Positions 31,383 to 44,390 are shown, numbered from the stretch's first letter. The stretch: 64,000 bases of DNA from Hemileia vastatrix (GCA_030280995.1 JASXTE010000007.1:13703501-13767500), one strand, 5' to 3'. Program-made: numbers and translations. The notes: generated by a model not told the origin, from the letters alone.

Positions 31383-34300
31383 TTATTCAGATTTAAGAAG
31401 GCTTACCTCAGCAAGAAGACGAGCAATCTTCTCGTCATCTCTTTCCCGCGGCTCAATATCCAAACTCATATCATACAATTGCTTTTCTTCCGTTTGGCTC
31501 TCTATACTTTCTTTCAGAAAATTAACAATCGCAGGCACAGGTACAAGTTGATAAGGTATTGATTGATAAGACTGGATTTGTACAATAAGCTCGGCAGCTT
31601 TCTGCCTCTTGTTGAAATTGATTTGATGCGGCTTTTCGCGTAAAAAATCTGGATTGCCGTCGCCTATAAAGGTCCAATCGGTCAAGTAGACACCTATTTT
31701 TATTTATATATATATATTGGAAAACAAGGCGAGATAGAAATCGGATCAAAAGATGTTTAGTACCCGATCATAAATATAATACACTCGATTGCAACATACC
31801 CACGAAAGGCACACAGGGGGGTGCCATGTTACGTATGGTCTCCCGATAAGCTGCATAATTCTTGGTAGGGCTCATGATGACTCCAAGCTGACCGAACATG
31901 GCAAGTATTTTATGTGGTATGGTTTCCCAAGTCCTACGTAATCGATATATTGGCGTAGAGTTCAAACCAGCTACAATTTGCATAAGTGTAGAAAAATTGT
32001 TTAGTAAACGACATCTCTACACAATTGATAAAAAATACATAAATCATCAGCTTAAATGGCGTGGGTGTGTGTGTGGTTGGATCGGATAGAAATTTGAAGA
32101 GAGATAGAAAATACTGATAAACACCTCAGCAATAAGAATAAAGTGTTTAATTGTGTTGGCTCTTTTTTTCTGTTCTAATTGACACAAAATGGTCTCGGCA
32201 ACCCATCTTGTAAGCTGGTAAAAATTGGTTGAATAGATTAACATTATAACCCAATAGTCTTTTACTTAATATGAAGGAAATCAACAAACCGAATTGCTCA
32301 TATCAATCATAGCTTTGATATTTGGGGTGCCTTCTTTGCCAAATTCTTTTGGCCACGCTTTTCCAAGACACTCATTAGTTTGAATTTTACGGAATAAGTT
32401 ACTTTCAACTAATGATAATTGCCGTGCTAATTCAAGTGGGTCTATGTCAAGAAATTTCAACTTTCGCATGTTTCGAGGCAAGATAGGAGGAGGGCAATTG
32501 GTGAGAGGATTAGATGGCGCCAATTTCATAGTCGAGGCCTTACTACGCTAATAGCCTCAACCAATCAAAAAATAAAATAAAAAAAGATCAATATACAGAT
32601 ACAAAAATATGAAGAAAGAATGAGAGTTAATTTAAGCAAGACAAAAACTAACACGTCTCTCGCAAGTGAGGGTGATTTGCTTAGCCAAAGTCACATCACC
32701 CATTTCCCCACAAAACTTCACCACGCGAGGTAAAATTAGTTCTTCATCATCATCGGACAAATGGGATTCTATCCAAGTTCGAATAACATTTGTCACACTG
32801 CCAAGCAATAATGTAGAAATGAATAATTGGCTAAGTGTACAGTCGATGGTTTGGAGAATCATATGACTATTATATCTTACCGGATTTTGATTAATTTCTG
32901 CTTTTGGTCAGCCCACACCTTGAGTTCCTCATGAGTTAGATCAGGAGGTGGAGGTTGATGGTATCGCTCAATCAATAAATCCAGGAACTCAGACGAAGTG
33001 GTGAAAGTCCGGTAAGTCATTAAAAAAACCCTTAAAAATGGCACATCGGCTACAAATGAAAAGATATAGGTATTTTTGTTGGTGGGTTTGTTAAGACCAA
33101 ATGTTATACTTGAAAGGAGCCAATGTATATATCTATCTATCTATCTATATATATATATATATATATAAACAACTCACAGCCTTCATGTGATGTAAGTTTA
33201 ATAACTAGTCCCTTAAGTGTTCCACCCCGGACTTGATTATCAATGTTGAATGATATATCATCAGCCCCGTAGTCAGGCATCAAAAATCCTGGAACTTTGG
33301 GAGTTGGTGGCACCTGAGCAACAGCATTTTCACCAAAAAATTTATATAACTTTTTGGATCGCGTCGGTGAACGTGACGAGTCTATTGATTATTTTGCAAT
33401 TCATGCTCATACGTTAGTTAAAGAATGCAGGGCGGAATTGATCTGTCAAGCAAACAAAATGAAAAAGGAGCTCACTTGACTCTTCTTTATCCGAATCAGT
33501 TAGATGATAATTGCTGATCTGTACTGCACTAGCAGACTGGCCTAAATCATTGACTTTATCAGATTTGCTGGAAAAATTACTATTACTATTCATCGACCAA
33601 ACGGAGCCAGCTTTACCAGAATGTCTTTTATTTCCTTCTAGTGATTTTCGGGTGCCATCTTTAAAACAAAGCGTGATTTTGTAAAAATTAAAAAAATAAA
33701 TTAAGAAATCAGAGTTAATTCCTCTTTTGTCCTCTTTTACTTTCAATAACTGGCCAAATAAAAAGAAATTCCGAGTTATAAGAAATACACTGACTGTATT
33801 TATCAAGATCGTTCTGTTCATGTTCAATTCCCCTCGAATGCCGTGGAGAGTGGGGTGAATGGGGAGGGGTACCTGAAGCAGATTGCTGACCTAAGAAGAG
33901 ACTCATGCTACCTGAACTAGCGCTGGCAATTGAATGTTGATGAGAGTGACCTTTCCTACCGCGAGTTCGATTAGACTGGGATGAATCACTTTGGGGCGGG
34001 TTAATGTCACTTTCAAGATTGACTAGATCTCCAAACAATGCTGATTTGATAGAAGGATCTAGAGTTTCAAGTTTGATAGATGAGTCAAGGCGAGGAGAAC
34101 ACAAAGTAGCAAGTGTCGTAGCAGTCTCCTCAAGCATTATGCCGTGCCTGAAAGTTGTCTGGAGTAACCCAGGTAAATTACGTCGCACTGACGGTCCTTC
34201 TCCAGAAGGATGCTCCAAAAACATAGGCGAACCTGAAGGAGGCTGGGCAGGAGAAAAACAAGTTCGGAATGGAAAAGAGCTAGCCGTTTGGGTCAAATTT

Positions 34301-37300
34301 TGGGAAAGACGAATAAAATCGGCAGCAACATCAATGAGACCGGCATGAGCTTTACGAAAAGAGAGAACCGCTTTATGGGCAAAAGTGAGAGGCAGCGGCA
34401 CAACCGCACGGTCATATAGATGGGATTCAGAACAGTCAGTTGAATTAAAAGTGCTATCTTGTGAAGTCCAAAACTCAAGTTCAACGTCCGCAAACCATGA
34501 TAAGTCAAGCTCATTGATCATGAAAACCATATTATCCAGGTGGTCAAGAACAAGATTTAAGCTGGTTAAAAGATGTTTAAAGCTATCATCTTTTTGAACT
34601 TCGACTACGGTCAAGTTTTCAAGACTGGAAAAGAGCTCCGAAATTCTGTTATTATCAGAAGAACTTTCATAATTACGAGAATTGGGATAAAACAGAAAAG
34701 CGCTTTTTAAAAGTAAATCTATTAGTACAGCCAAGTTTGGCGAATATCGACTTTTAACCCATTCAAGAGTTAATGGATTTTTGGAGGGGTTTGAGTTGAA
34801 CTTTTTCTTGTGAATTGAGTTGGAAACAACGGATCGCGAAGGATATTGGGAATCAAAAACATAATAGTCTGTTTGAGATGCACTAGGCATGATAAGAGAT
34901 TCAATCGAAATAGGAAGATAGCCTTCAAACCGATAAGGCATGGCGACTGAAGGAGGGTCAGTGGAAGCATCACTTTGGGGAGATGGTGACAGCGCGAAGA
35001 GAGAATGAAACTGCTTGAAAAAGGCATCGACATTAGCATCGAGGTCGGTGACTCCCATTGTACATTCTGATCGAAGTTTGTTCTCCAAATCCATGCGAGT
35101 TTGTAAAGCAGCTGCTAGCTTAGAATCGACATGAGTATCACGAGTTCCCTGTTCATCGTTAGAGAATGGATCAGCAGTGTCAAGTGAAAAGATTGGTGTG
35201 GACATCAGACCCCATAGAGCACGAGTTGATAACGTTAGTTTAGATAGAGTGGATGCAATTTTCCTTGTGATTGGCTTGAGTTCAGGATGAGGATAACGAG
35301 GATAGTTCGTAGATAAAGACACAGGACGAAGTTGAGGCACCATGATTGCGCTGCCAGCAGATGAAGATAAATCAGAAGATAACGGGGGTAGAGGATTCGG
35401 AAGCCATGAACTTTGCAACGCAGCAGGGTCTCTTAAGGCTGATAAGAGGGCACTATCCGATTGGCCTATCATCTGCAATACCTGACGAATCTTGACGATC
35501 AAATCTAGAGTGGCCTGAGCAAGAATTTCGCGTTGATAGTCCAAACCATCATCGACCTTGGTAGAGCCGGAGCTAACAGCAGAGTGAATGGGATGTGACA
35601 TTCGATTGGAGAGCCCAGCATAGCGGGCAACCAGCGATATTGAATTTTTAACCTCCTTGGAAATGGTTTGAGCGCTGCAATCAGGGAAGCGCATAAAAAT
35701 GGCCTCGACATCTGTCTTCAGCTGACGAGCAAATGCAACTTTCAAAGTCAAAGATGTTTCCGGAGGATGAACAGTGGTCTTGGGTTGGCCTGGCGCCAAG
35801 TTTGAATCTGGAGTGGTGTTGGTCATAATAGAATCACTACTGACTGTGTTACTAGTAGGATTAGTAAAAATCTGACTGTCAGAGTTTCTCAGACGACTCA
35901 GAGGTTTGGGAGAAGAAGATACATGTGACTGGGATAATAAACTTGTGGTTGAGATAGACCGAGAGGAGGAAAGAATGTCATGTGAGTGAAAATGACGAGA
36001 TTGATCAACAGAAAGTGCTCGTTCCAAGTCTGGTTGCGCCAAAGTTGGATGAGAATGGGAGGAAGAACTTGCAGTGAGGATAGGGATAGTTTTGCTGATA
36101 GTTGCAGAAGTAGAATTGCTCAATGCTCGAGATCGACGATTGATGGACTTGTCTTGCTCTGCACGAGTGGAGGAGGGAGTGTTTTCATTTGAAGGTAGGA
36201 GACTGTTACTCTTGTCTGTGGATAATGATGGAGCAGAAAGAATGCCCTGTCGAATGAGAGCTTCTTGACCGAAACCGTGCTCTTCCAAGAAAGCTAATGG
36301 ATCCTCTTCATTTCGATACTGATGACCATCATCACTCGAGGGAGCATCGAAAGTGGAGATGGAGTGGTTGTCAAATGAAGCCGAGTGATTGACACCAAAG
36401 TAATTGTCGCCAAATTCGACATCATCATCAGCAGAAGGCATTTCGAGTGACTTTTCGCCAGTGATGGCATTAAAATAGTATATCTGGCCTTCATTCGTCA
36501 CTCTGGGAACCCAATCGATCCAAGCACAATCTTTGGAAGTGGATGATTTCTGATGAGTAGCTGCTTCTTGACTATTTACAGTGAGCCGGTCGGTGGGGGG
36601 ATCTATTTAGGGAGGGGGGAAACATGGCGACACACGCACGAATGAGGAATGAGACATAAAAGAAGGGCGGATCACTATTTGTCAGATGGTCATGACATTA
36701 CCTTGAGATTTGGACTGGGTTTGATTACTAGACAAGTGATTGGAATCGATGAGCCAAGGAGAGGATTGATGACGACCAGGAGAATGATGGGGGTTTACAT
36801 TGTGATGAATCGGGGGTTCATGGTCGATGCCAGCTTGCCTGGCTTCTTCAAGAGTGATTCGACGAACATAATTGCTAGGAAACCAACCACGTTCTCGCTG
36901 ACGCCAAATGACGCCGTCCCACCAACCTGAACAGATGATGAAAAAGAATTAAGTGATGAAGACGATAACTAAACTAACTGCGAGCAAGACGCACCAGAGC
37001 TGAGCTGGGTGAGGACTTCGATGATATCACCTCTCCGAAACGAAAGCGAAGCGGTATCTAGACCATTAAAAGTGTAGATTGCCTTGACGAAAAACTAAAG
37101 AAAAGAAAAAGAAATAAAATAAAATAAAATAAAATAAAATATAAAATAAAAAATAAAAAATAAAATAAAATAAAATAAAATAAAATAAAAAATAAAATAA
37201 AATAAAATAAAATAAAAAATAAAATAAAATAAAATAAAATAAAATAAAAAATAAAATAAAAAATAAAATAAAATAAAATAAAATAAAATAAAATAAAATA

Positions 37301-37482
37301 AAATAAAATAAAATATAAAAAATAAAAAACAAAAAAAAATAAAAATAGAACAGAGATGGATGGATAGTCAGTTACTGAATTGATTAGTAAAAGAATAGGA
37401 AGACTTCATTACTGACCGACTGTTCATCGCCATCCGTGGCAGCATTAGGATCATCAGCAGTGGACACAGACAGCGGATCCAT
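31383..37482 (-). CDS. CDC25: CDC25-type Ras guanine-nucleotide exchange factor
   Basis: Activates Ras by exchanging GDP for GTP, upstream of cAMP/PKA or MAPK signalling in fungi. Twelve exons: 37417-37482, 36995-37094, 36702-36926, 33795-36602, 33476-33658, 33178-33381, 32881-33049, 32653-32797, 32290-32547, 32125-32214, 31800-32016, 31383-31693. They total 4,776 nt in frame, giving 1,591 residues. Domains: SH3 about 24-80 (GWWDG, GWFPSNYV); WW-like 161-186; a long Ser-rich middle; RasGEF N-terminal (REM) module about 1175-1300 (VRGGTL); catalytic RasGEF about 1330-1560 (NNFSTLMQIV, LRRTWE, YLTDWTFIGDGNPD). All introns are GT-AG, 68-322 nt. The WW second Trp is Leu183. An in-frame ATG at 37602 could add 40 residues. 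A GTAAGC donor near 31406-31411 could give another C-terminus. Length and architecture resemble yeast Cdc25; exact orthology is inferred. Confidence 0.93.
33127..33168. repeat. (ATCT)n/(AT)n microsatellite in intron 6
   Basis: Short tandem tetranucleotides followed by an AT run, inside the sixth intron (33050-33177) of the RasGEF gene. Confidence 0.9.
37104..37330. repeat. TAAAA pentanucleotide satellite in intron 1
   Basis: Some 40 imperfect TAAAA units with interspersed TAAAAAA units fill most of the first intron (37095-37416) of the RasGEF gene. The Phe/Tyr-only open frame here is a by-product of the repeat. The acceptor TTTCTTTAG lies just beyond it, so the pyrimidine-rich minus strand forms an unusually long polypyrimidine tract. 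Confidence 0.97.
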
Positions 37483-38064
37483 GGACGAAGAGACGAGTTG
37501 GCAGGGGCGAAAAGTCCGCTTGGGCTCAACTCGAACGGGGTTCCTCCACTCGCCCACCGGAACACACCGGAGAGCACCGGAGACCCCTCCAACACCGCTC
37601 ACCGTTCACACCGAGCGTCACCGGACCCCACCGGAGGTCCTGCCATCTATCGTCTTGTCCATCCCGGTTGCCCAAACCCGGCACTTTGCTTTTCAGTCTT
37701 AACAATCTATCTTTCATCATCCCCCTCTTCACACACCATCACGTTCACTTTTCTCTTCCTTCCTCCTTGGAGCTGTGTTTTAGAGAACTAATATGACAAC
37801 CATACATCTCTAAACACTCTGCATTGAGCATCAAAAATTAGCTGCTCTCACGTTTGCAAGTGATATCTGCACTATCGTGCGATTTCTAACCTAATTTATG
37901 ATACTCATCAATTCTCTTGACTTTTCACACATCCTAGACTACAGTAGAAGACTAGGTAGATGCATACTCTTCGGCCAAAATCGTGTCCCATTTTCATTTT
38001 GGGTGGTTTTTATTTCGGTTAGTTATAATTCCAAACATGTATTTTAAATAAAATACGAAACATG
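37483..38064. promoter_or_regulatory. 5' region of the RasGEF gene
   Basis: GC-rich up to about 37690, with repeated ACCGGA motifs, then AT-rich. This is the likely promoter and 5' UTR. The minus-strand frame of the first exon stays open to an upstream ATG at 37602. No TATA box can be assigned with confidence. Confidence 0.5.
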
Positions 38065-38372
38065 TACAGTGCCCGGCCAATTATAACCGATCGTCAATAT
38101 TCATCAATAACTCGCTCAATTTATATCAGATTGTCCTTAAACTTGAAATCCTGATTCTCTAGCTTCTTATTTTGGTATCTCAAAAAACATATCATAATTT
38201 TATTGCATGTATATTTTTAATTTAGAATTTTTGAAAAAGCCAAAATTTTACGTCACCCAACTTATAAGATGAAAAATTCACCAGTTTCATCATTTAACAC
38301 CCTCCTCTTGATAAATCAATGGAGTAAAAATAAATTGAGAAAAAAGAATTTTGAAAAAAAAAATTACTTTTT

Positions 38373-38838
38373 TCACCAGCAACAGGATCCACCTCCATTT
38401 TTGATAACATCCTTCATTCTATTAAGCATAGAGGCCACCAAACCCATCAAGTGGTCTTCAGGTATGTCCTCCCAAGCTTGTTGAATGGCTTCACAAAGTT
38501 CTTCAAGTGATTTAGGCTGATAATCTCAATAAATGTTACGTTTGATCTGGGCCCACAAATTCTCTATTGGGTTCAGATCTGGTGATTGTGGTGGCCAATC
38601 TGGTAGTTTTTGCAATCCAACACCTTCTTGATAGATACAGGCAATCTTAGCAGTGCGGACAGGTGCGTTGTCTTCCATTAGCATCAAATTATGCTCAGGA
38701 TCTTCATTGTTGAGTCAGGGGATCAAGTTGGATTTGTAAACATTGCAAATAAAATCTTTTGCTGAGCGTTGTTTTGGAGGCAGAAACACCAAAGGGACTT
38801 TTGTTCCATTAAAAAAGCCCCCCCCCAAAAAAAAATCA
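38373..38838 (-). pseudogene. Tc1 transposase, C-terminal part
   Basis: Contains VPLVFLPPKQRSAKDF, the second catalytic Asp in MEDNAPVRTA, the WPPQSPDLNPIENLW block with the catalytic Glu (35 residues between the two) and the C-terminal MLNRMKDVI segment. In-frame stops occur near 38715 and 38530. The frame ends with a stop at 38373-38375. Its N-terminal part is found at 44604-45150, beyond the inserted element. Confidence 0.9.
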
Positions 38839-38878
38839 TTAGGGGGTCTCAGTTCTGGCAAATCCACACTTCACCATA

Positions 38879-39458
38879 ATGTCCAATTTCACTGATTTGT
38901 CAGCATCATCCCATTCATACACAGCACTCTGTAGCATAACACTTCATAACTCAAAACATTGTACATCATTTATATTTTTAAACTGTATAAGAGTCATGCC
39001 TTTGTCACTCTCAAATCATGATAAGCTACATCAAGCAATGACTTTCATAGCTCTTGATCTCCTCTTTGACTCTGATTGCAATTCTGATTCTAATCTTGAA
39101 GAAGATTTTCTTTCTTTATCAAAAATGGTCAGGAAATGTTACCTTCTTCCAAGAAAGCCTCAAGTACTTCATACTTCAAGTACACCATCCAAACACTTCT
39201 TAACCTATCTGTACCCAGTTTTAGACAGTTTTTCAGGACTTCTCACGAATGTTTTCTTAGAATTGTTATTCTTATTTGCATATTGACTTTGATTTTGAAT
39301 TTTCTTTTATAGTATTTTTTTTCATGTCTCTTTGTTTTCCTTCATCATCTCAACATGAAATCGCATACTTTCTGCAATTACATAATTTTTCAGTCATTCT
39401 TTTTTTCCTTTCATCACTTATATCCATTTCCTCCTCTCCTCTTTCATCCCTCAAATAA
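38879..39458 (+). pseudogene. Harbinger-like transposase relic
   Basis: The frame 38879-39286 begins MSNFTDLSAS and includes ALDLLFDSDCNSDSNLEEDF, an acidic N-terminal region. One frame over, around 39210-39290, the translation FRQFFRTSHECFLRIV resembles the FRxxFRxS...F motif at the start of Harbinger transposases. QHEIAYFLQ (about 39350) resembles the helix that follows. The DDE core is not found. It is damaged by at least one frameshift and several stops. The assignment relies on motif resemblance and position. Confidence 0.5.
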
Positions 39459-40017
39459 TTTGAAGTCAATTTTTTTCTCAACTCATCTCTCCAGGTAAGT
39501 CATTTTTTCATTTTTACTTATATATTTGCTAATTAATTTTTTTTTTGTATCTAAATTTTTTTAGTAAGTGTTTATTTTTTGATTTTAAAGGTAAAATTAA
39601 CCTTTCTCCTTCTCTCCCTCTTTTCTTTCTTTTTTTAGCTCCATCATCCTACTCTTCATCCCTCCTTGGCTTAATCATTATTCCCCCTTTCTCCTATTTC
39701 ACTTTTTTTTGGTTTCATGTCATTGAAACACATACATTGCACATTCTTTAAGCATTTAACTTGCTCCATATTCAATTTCCCCCAAATTCCAACTTCACTC
39801 TTTCTCACTCTATTTTTCCTACATTTAAATTAAGGTAAGTTTCTTATCCTTTTTTTCATGTCTATATAATATTTCATTCTTTCTATGAAAATTTCATACT
39901 TAAATATATGTAGGACTCATATCTGGATAACAGTGAACTTATATAACTCCACATGTTGTCATTTTTATTATCACTTTTCAACTTTTTGCAAAATTTTGAA
40001 AATCAGACTTGGGATTA

Positions 40018-40930
40018 GGTTTAGGTTTATTTGAATCTAATGTCCTTTTAACTGAAGATTCTCCTGAAGGCTACCTTTTATTTCCCACAAACAGATTTAA
40101 ATTTGGTTCAGTGGTTGCTGAGATATTGACATTTGAAGTTGAGCCTTTTTTTCTGAATTTCACTAATCTTATTTCACATTTTAATATAACAAAGTAGGGT
40201 TAGGTTTATTTTACTCACATGTCCTTTAACTGAAGATTCTCCTGAAGCCTATCTTTCATTTCCCACAAATAGGTTTGAATTAGGTTTGGTGGTTGCTGAG
40301 ATTTTGACCTTTGAAGTTGAGCTTTTTTTCTATATTTCACTTATCTTATTGCATGTTTTTATATTGCATAATTAGAGAATAAGGATTCTGAAACTCTTAT
40401 TTGAGTATTATATAGGCTTTTATCTCCCTCATTTTGGACTTTTGATCATCACATCTCAAGTTTCTTTGCAAATTTGAAAAGAAGAGTCAGAATTAGGGTT
40501 AGGTTTATTTGAATCAACTGTCCTTTTAGCTGAAGATACTTCTGAAGCCTATCTTTCATGTTCAGTAAACCAATTTGAATTTGGTTCAGTGGTTTCTGAG
40601 ATATTGACCTTTAAAGGTGAGCCCTTTTTTTACAATTTGACTTTTATTTATTTCATAATGAATATCATGATGTTTACATCATTCATTTATCCCTTGAGAT
40701 TCTTTTGATTATCTAGGCTTTTATCTCCCTCTTGTTGGAAATTCCATCATCAGTTTTCAAGTTTCTGTGCAATTTTGAAAATCAGAGTCAGTATTAGGGA
40801 TAGGCTTATTTGAATCTACTGTCCTGTTAGCTGAAGATACTTCTGAAGCCCATATTTCATTTCCAGAAAACCAACTAGAATTTGGTTCAGTGGTAGCTGA
40901 GATATTGGCCTTTAAAGTTAAGCCTTTTTT
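40018..40930. repeat. Diverged tandem blocks inside the Harbinger-like element
   Basis: A block containing GGTTTATTTGAATC, CTGAAGATTCTCCTGAAGCC, TTTGGTTCAGTGG and TTGAGCCTTTTTTT recurs at about 40018, 40198, 40497 and 40797 (spacings of about 180, 300 and 300 nt). The same blocks occur at 25575-25730 and, inverted, at 56115-56345 and 61144-62010. They are non-coding and may form a long intron or a cis-acting region. Confidence 0.8.
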
Positions 40931-41633
40931 TTCCTATTTTCATGTTTATTTATTTCATAATGCATAACATAGCATTTTCATCATGTATTTATCCTTCCAG
41001 ATTCCTCAAACTACCTTTCTCTTTACCTATTATTCTGCCCTTTCATCAAGGTGTGTTTTTTTATTTTTTTTTACCATTTTCATATGTCTATCCTTTACAC
41101 ATTTTTCACTTGTCTAATCAGATCAGTCAAAAGTTAGTCCAACAAATCAACAAGGTAAAAAAAAAAAAGGTAAAATTAATAAATTTACAAACCTTTAGGT
41201 TGATAAAAAAAGTTTGGGGATTTGTAAAGTCATCAAAAAAAATTATTTTTTCATAAATTTTCAATAAATAAATCTGATATTTCAATTTACTAAACTAAAG
41301 TAATGAGCCAACCACCTTGTGTTGTATAAAAGGTAATCATGATAACATTAAATTGTTTCATGGGGTTCATCTCACCTATACCTGTTGAAAGTCCCAAACT
41401 TAGTTTCTAAACTTGGTCCACATTTTGGCTTGAGGAATTGACATTACTTTAAAACTAGTGAATTTGAATTATCATATTTATTTATTTATTTATTAATTTA
41501 TGGAATTATTCTAAATTTTGGTGATTTTCACCCCTTACTTCAATAAAATGCAGGGGAGGAGGGTATTGCCAAATTTTCAAATCTGACATGGAAAATTGAT
41601 GACTTGGAAAAATTTGGTGATACTCACCCCTTG

Positions 41634-42459
41634 TGTCAGCCTAGGTATCCCCAGGACTGAGTAATTCTTATGTTTAAAATAAGATAACCTTAATTAAATT
41701 AGGCTTATTACTTAAAAATAAGGTTAAAATAGTTATGTATATGATTATAATACATATATATATAATTATTATACTATTATATGACTTATAGTAGTTTAAA
41801 TAGCTTATCCATAGCCTAATAATACTTATTAAGGTGTTAATGGAGTCATAATATATTAATCTTAAGTGATATTAAGTAATTATTGACATACATAAGCTTA
41901 TAAGTATACATAAATCTCATATTCAGTGAAATATGCAGTATATTATGTATATTTAGGTCTATAAGTGGGTTTTAGCCTCTTAATAGCCTATAACCTTTGT
42001 TTTTCTGCTTATTTTAGGTCATATGGACGTATTCAATGGATTCACAATACCTACAGAAGCATATACATCTATTTCAGGCGCATGCACTCAGTTTGGACAA
42101 CTTAATCTGTTTCCTTGGATGGATATTCACAGATTTATGGGTTGGGAGGTCATTTCTGGGTTAATATGGATGCTTGGGGATGTTATTGGGGGCTTGGACA
42201 TTTAATTTGTTTCCTTTATATGCTTTGGGTTTCATTTTATTCCTTTTGGATGAGTTATTTTACCTGTTTCTTTATGGTATCCACTTTTATCTGGATTTTC
42301 AATTTATGGTATGGGTCTGTGTTATCATTAATTGTGATGGAGTGTCCTTACTGGAGGTCTAGGTGTTGAATCTGCTTCAAGTGGACACCATGGGGAGGTG
42401 ATGGGCCCTCACAGTGCTGTAATTGCCAGGGATAGCAGTGACATCATCTGGATTGAAGG
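41634..42459 (+). repeat. LTR-like unit, truncated
   Basis: Starts TGTCAGCCTAGGTATCCCC and matches 17211-18297 (without its MITE) to the shared end GATTGAAGGT. It carries a membrane-like frame (42115-42369) rich in Trp, Phe and Tyr. It stops where the inverted unit at 42460 begins. It resembles the chromovirus LTR only in its first 30 nt. Confidence 0.6.
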
Positions 42460-43952
42460 TGTCAGGCTAAGGTCAAGTACTAAGACATGAACTAGCTTGA
42501 ATGGTCAGTTGTCTAGAAGATTTTAATGGTCCTATATGAATATTGTAGTACAAATCCAATAAGTATTAAAATAACTCAAAATAAGGGTCTCAGTAATTCT
42601 AATCTCACTAATTATATATGGCTTACAATTTTTATAGTTGGTAGAAAAATAGATTTAATAATTCAGATACTATTCAAAGACTATATAAGTGCTATTGATA
42701 TGTATTGTAAATTGATTTGGTTATATGATTGAATTGTAATGATAAAGAATGAAGAAACACAACCAAAAACCCTCCTCTTTTTATACACAATGAGTTCCCC
42801 AATGATTCCCTTAATTTACCACCCAATACACAGTTAATGACGCCTCTAAACAACTAACAGACATGCCCATCAACATTCCCAGTAATCCATGACATAATTA
42901 GAAGAGTAACAACCACCAAAATCCTGTATTAATAAGGAAAATCCATCAAAATGAAGAAATAAGATAAAAAAAGAATATATGCGTAATAAACAATAATATA
43001 AAAGTCTAAAGGGGAATTTTTAAGGTTAATAATAGCTTAATAATAAGGGAGATTCACTGTAGAAATAATGGGGCTAATCCTGACATTATACTACGTGAAA
43101 TTCCCATTCAAAAATACCCAATATTGACTGAGAAACCACCCAAAAACTCAAAAAAGAGCGTGAGATGTGGGGTAACTACATGCAGTCCTTGGCAGGCGCT
43201 TGCATGGGTAAATCCTTGACTAAATTTAGGTGAATTTAAGCGTGGTGATGAAATGAGATGCCAAGAGTAAGGTTATTAATGAAATTAGTGCATATAAACA
43301 AGGTCAATGCATTATTAATTAAGCTAGGACACTAAATAAGCGCCTGTTGCCTATTTTAGTGTGTTTCCCTACAGTGGGCGTAGAATGTGGGGTAATTATA
43401 GTGTGAAAAAGCTAACTTTGCTAAAAATGAAGCTATTCACATGGGAAAAAAGCAGGCAGTATGCGGCCAGTACACAGAAGCCATTTCTGGCATAAAAAAA
43501 ACCAAATTTGAAAAGTGTTATTTTTATGAATTTAAATAGCCAAATCAATAGTCCTAAATGAGACAAATTGATGTGTCAAAGCGCATTTTTGATATTCTCA
43601 TATTTATGGCGCATATAGTCAACTTTTAAGTGAAATAAAGCACATTTCTTGTTTTTTGCATAAAACAGTGAAAATAACAGCTTTAAGTGTACTTAAAAAT
43701 TATGTAGCCTTATACTTAAGGTTATTAAGATTACCCTAAAATATTCCAACTTAATATTAAGTACATATGACTTATAAAAGGTGGATATATGCGTGTATAT
43801 AAGGTGTTATAATGGCATATTTTGTATATTATCATAATTTTACTTATGTATACTGTTTGTGTACTCTTAATTATTATTCCGATGTATAGTTCATGCATTT
43901 TACATAACTTATATATACTTTTTACTCAGTCCTGGGGATATACAGGCTGACA
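42460..43952 (-). repeat. Probable solo LTR in inverse orientation
   Basis: 1,493 bp. On the minus strand it begins TGTCAGCCTGTATATCCCC and ends CCTTAGCCTGACA. A TATAAAAAGAGG block (about 42773-42784) and CTTCTAGACAACTGACC near the end parallel the promoter and 3' end of the chromovirus LTR. No 5-bp duplication is found. Its first 30 nt form an inverted repeat with the start of 41634-42459. Confidence 0.55.
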
Positions 43953-44079
43953 ATGATTTTACCTACTGAAATTTCAAAAGTGCAATATTTTAGATTCCAG
44001 TAAGGAAAAATGGTGTAATCAGAATCTCATGATATAACTATTTTTGATAAGATTAAAAGTAACTATTAAATCAGGAACC

Positions 44080-44390
44080 AAATAGAATATCCATTTCCTC
44101 ATAGAGAAATTTCCTCATAGAGAAGATACATGACATTGAGCTTTTTGGAAACAGAAGTAATTCCATTCTCCAAATCATAATCATCAATACCAAAGGCAGT
44201 GGAAGTGGAAGTGAAATAAGCCATTTTATATTTTGATTGATAGCTTTTGAACCTCTCCTTCATTTACTTAGGATTGATGTTGATTCTCCTTTTTGTTTTC
44301 TTTTTTACTTCATTTGCCATCAACAAAAAGCAATTGACCTTTGATGAAGGTGGAATTCTGATTTGGGGAGTTTGAAAACATAAAAAAAGA
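44080..44390 (-). pseudogene. Myb/SANT-like gene fragment
   Basis: The minus-strand translation gives fragments equivalent to MKERFKIYQPKY and the CPFYEEM motif of the copy at 51680-51980, with frameshifts. It sits next to the element's right terminus, as expected for this gene. Confidence 0.6.

Noticed and set aside
33414..33827. Separate 137-codon gene upstream of the REM exons
   Set aside because: It is exon 5 of the RasGEF gene read through both flanking introns. The splice sites and phase fit the larger model.
34004..34348. 114-codon plus-strand frame opposite the RasGEF gene
   Set aside because: Antisense shadow of the large fourth exon, which has clear coding content and correct splicing on the minus strand.
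37066..37332. 88-codon frame made almost only of Phe, Tyr, Leu and Ile
   Set aside because: It is the translation of the TAAAA satellite inside the first RasGEF intron.
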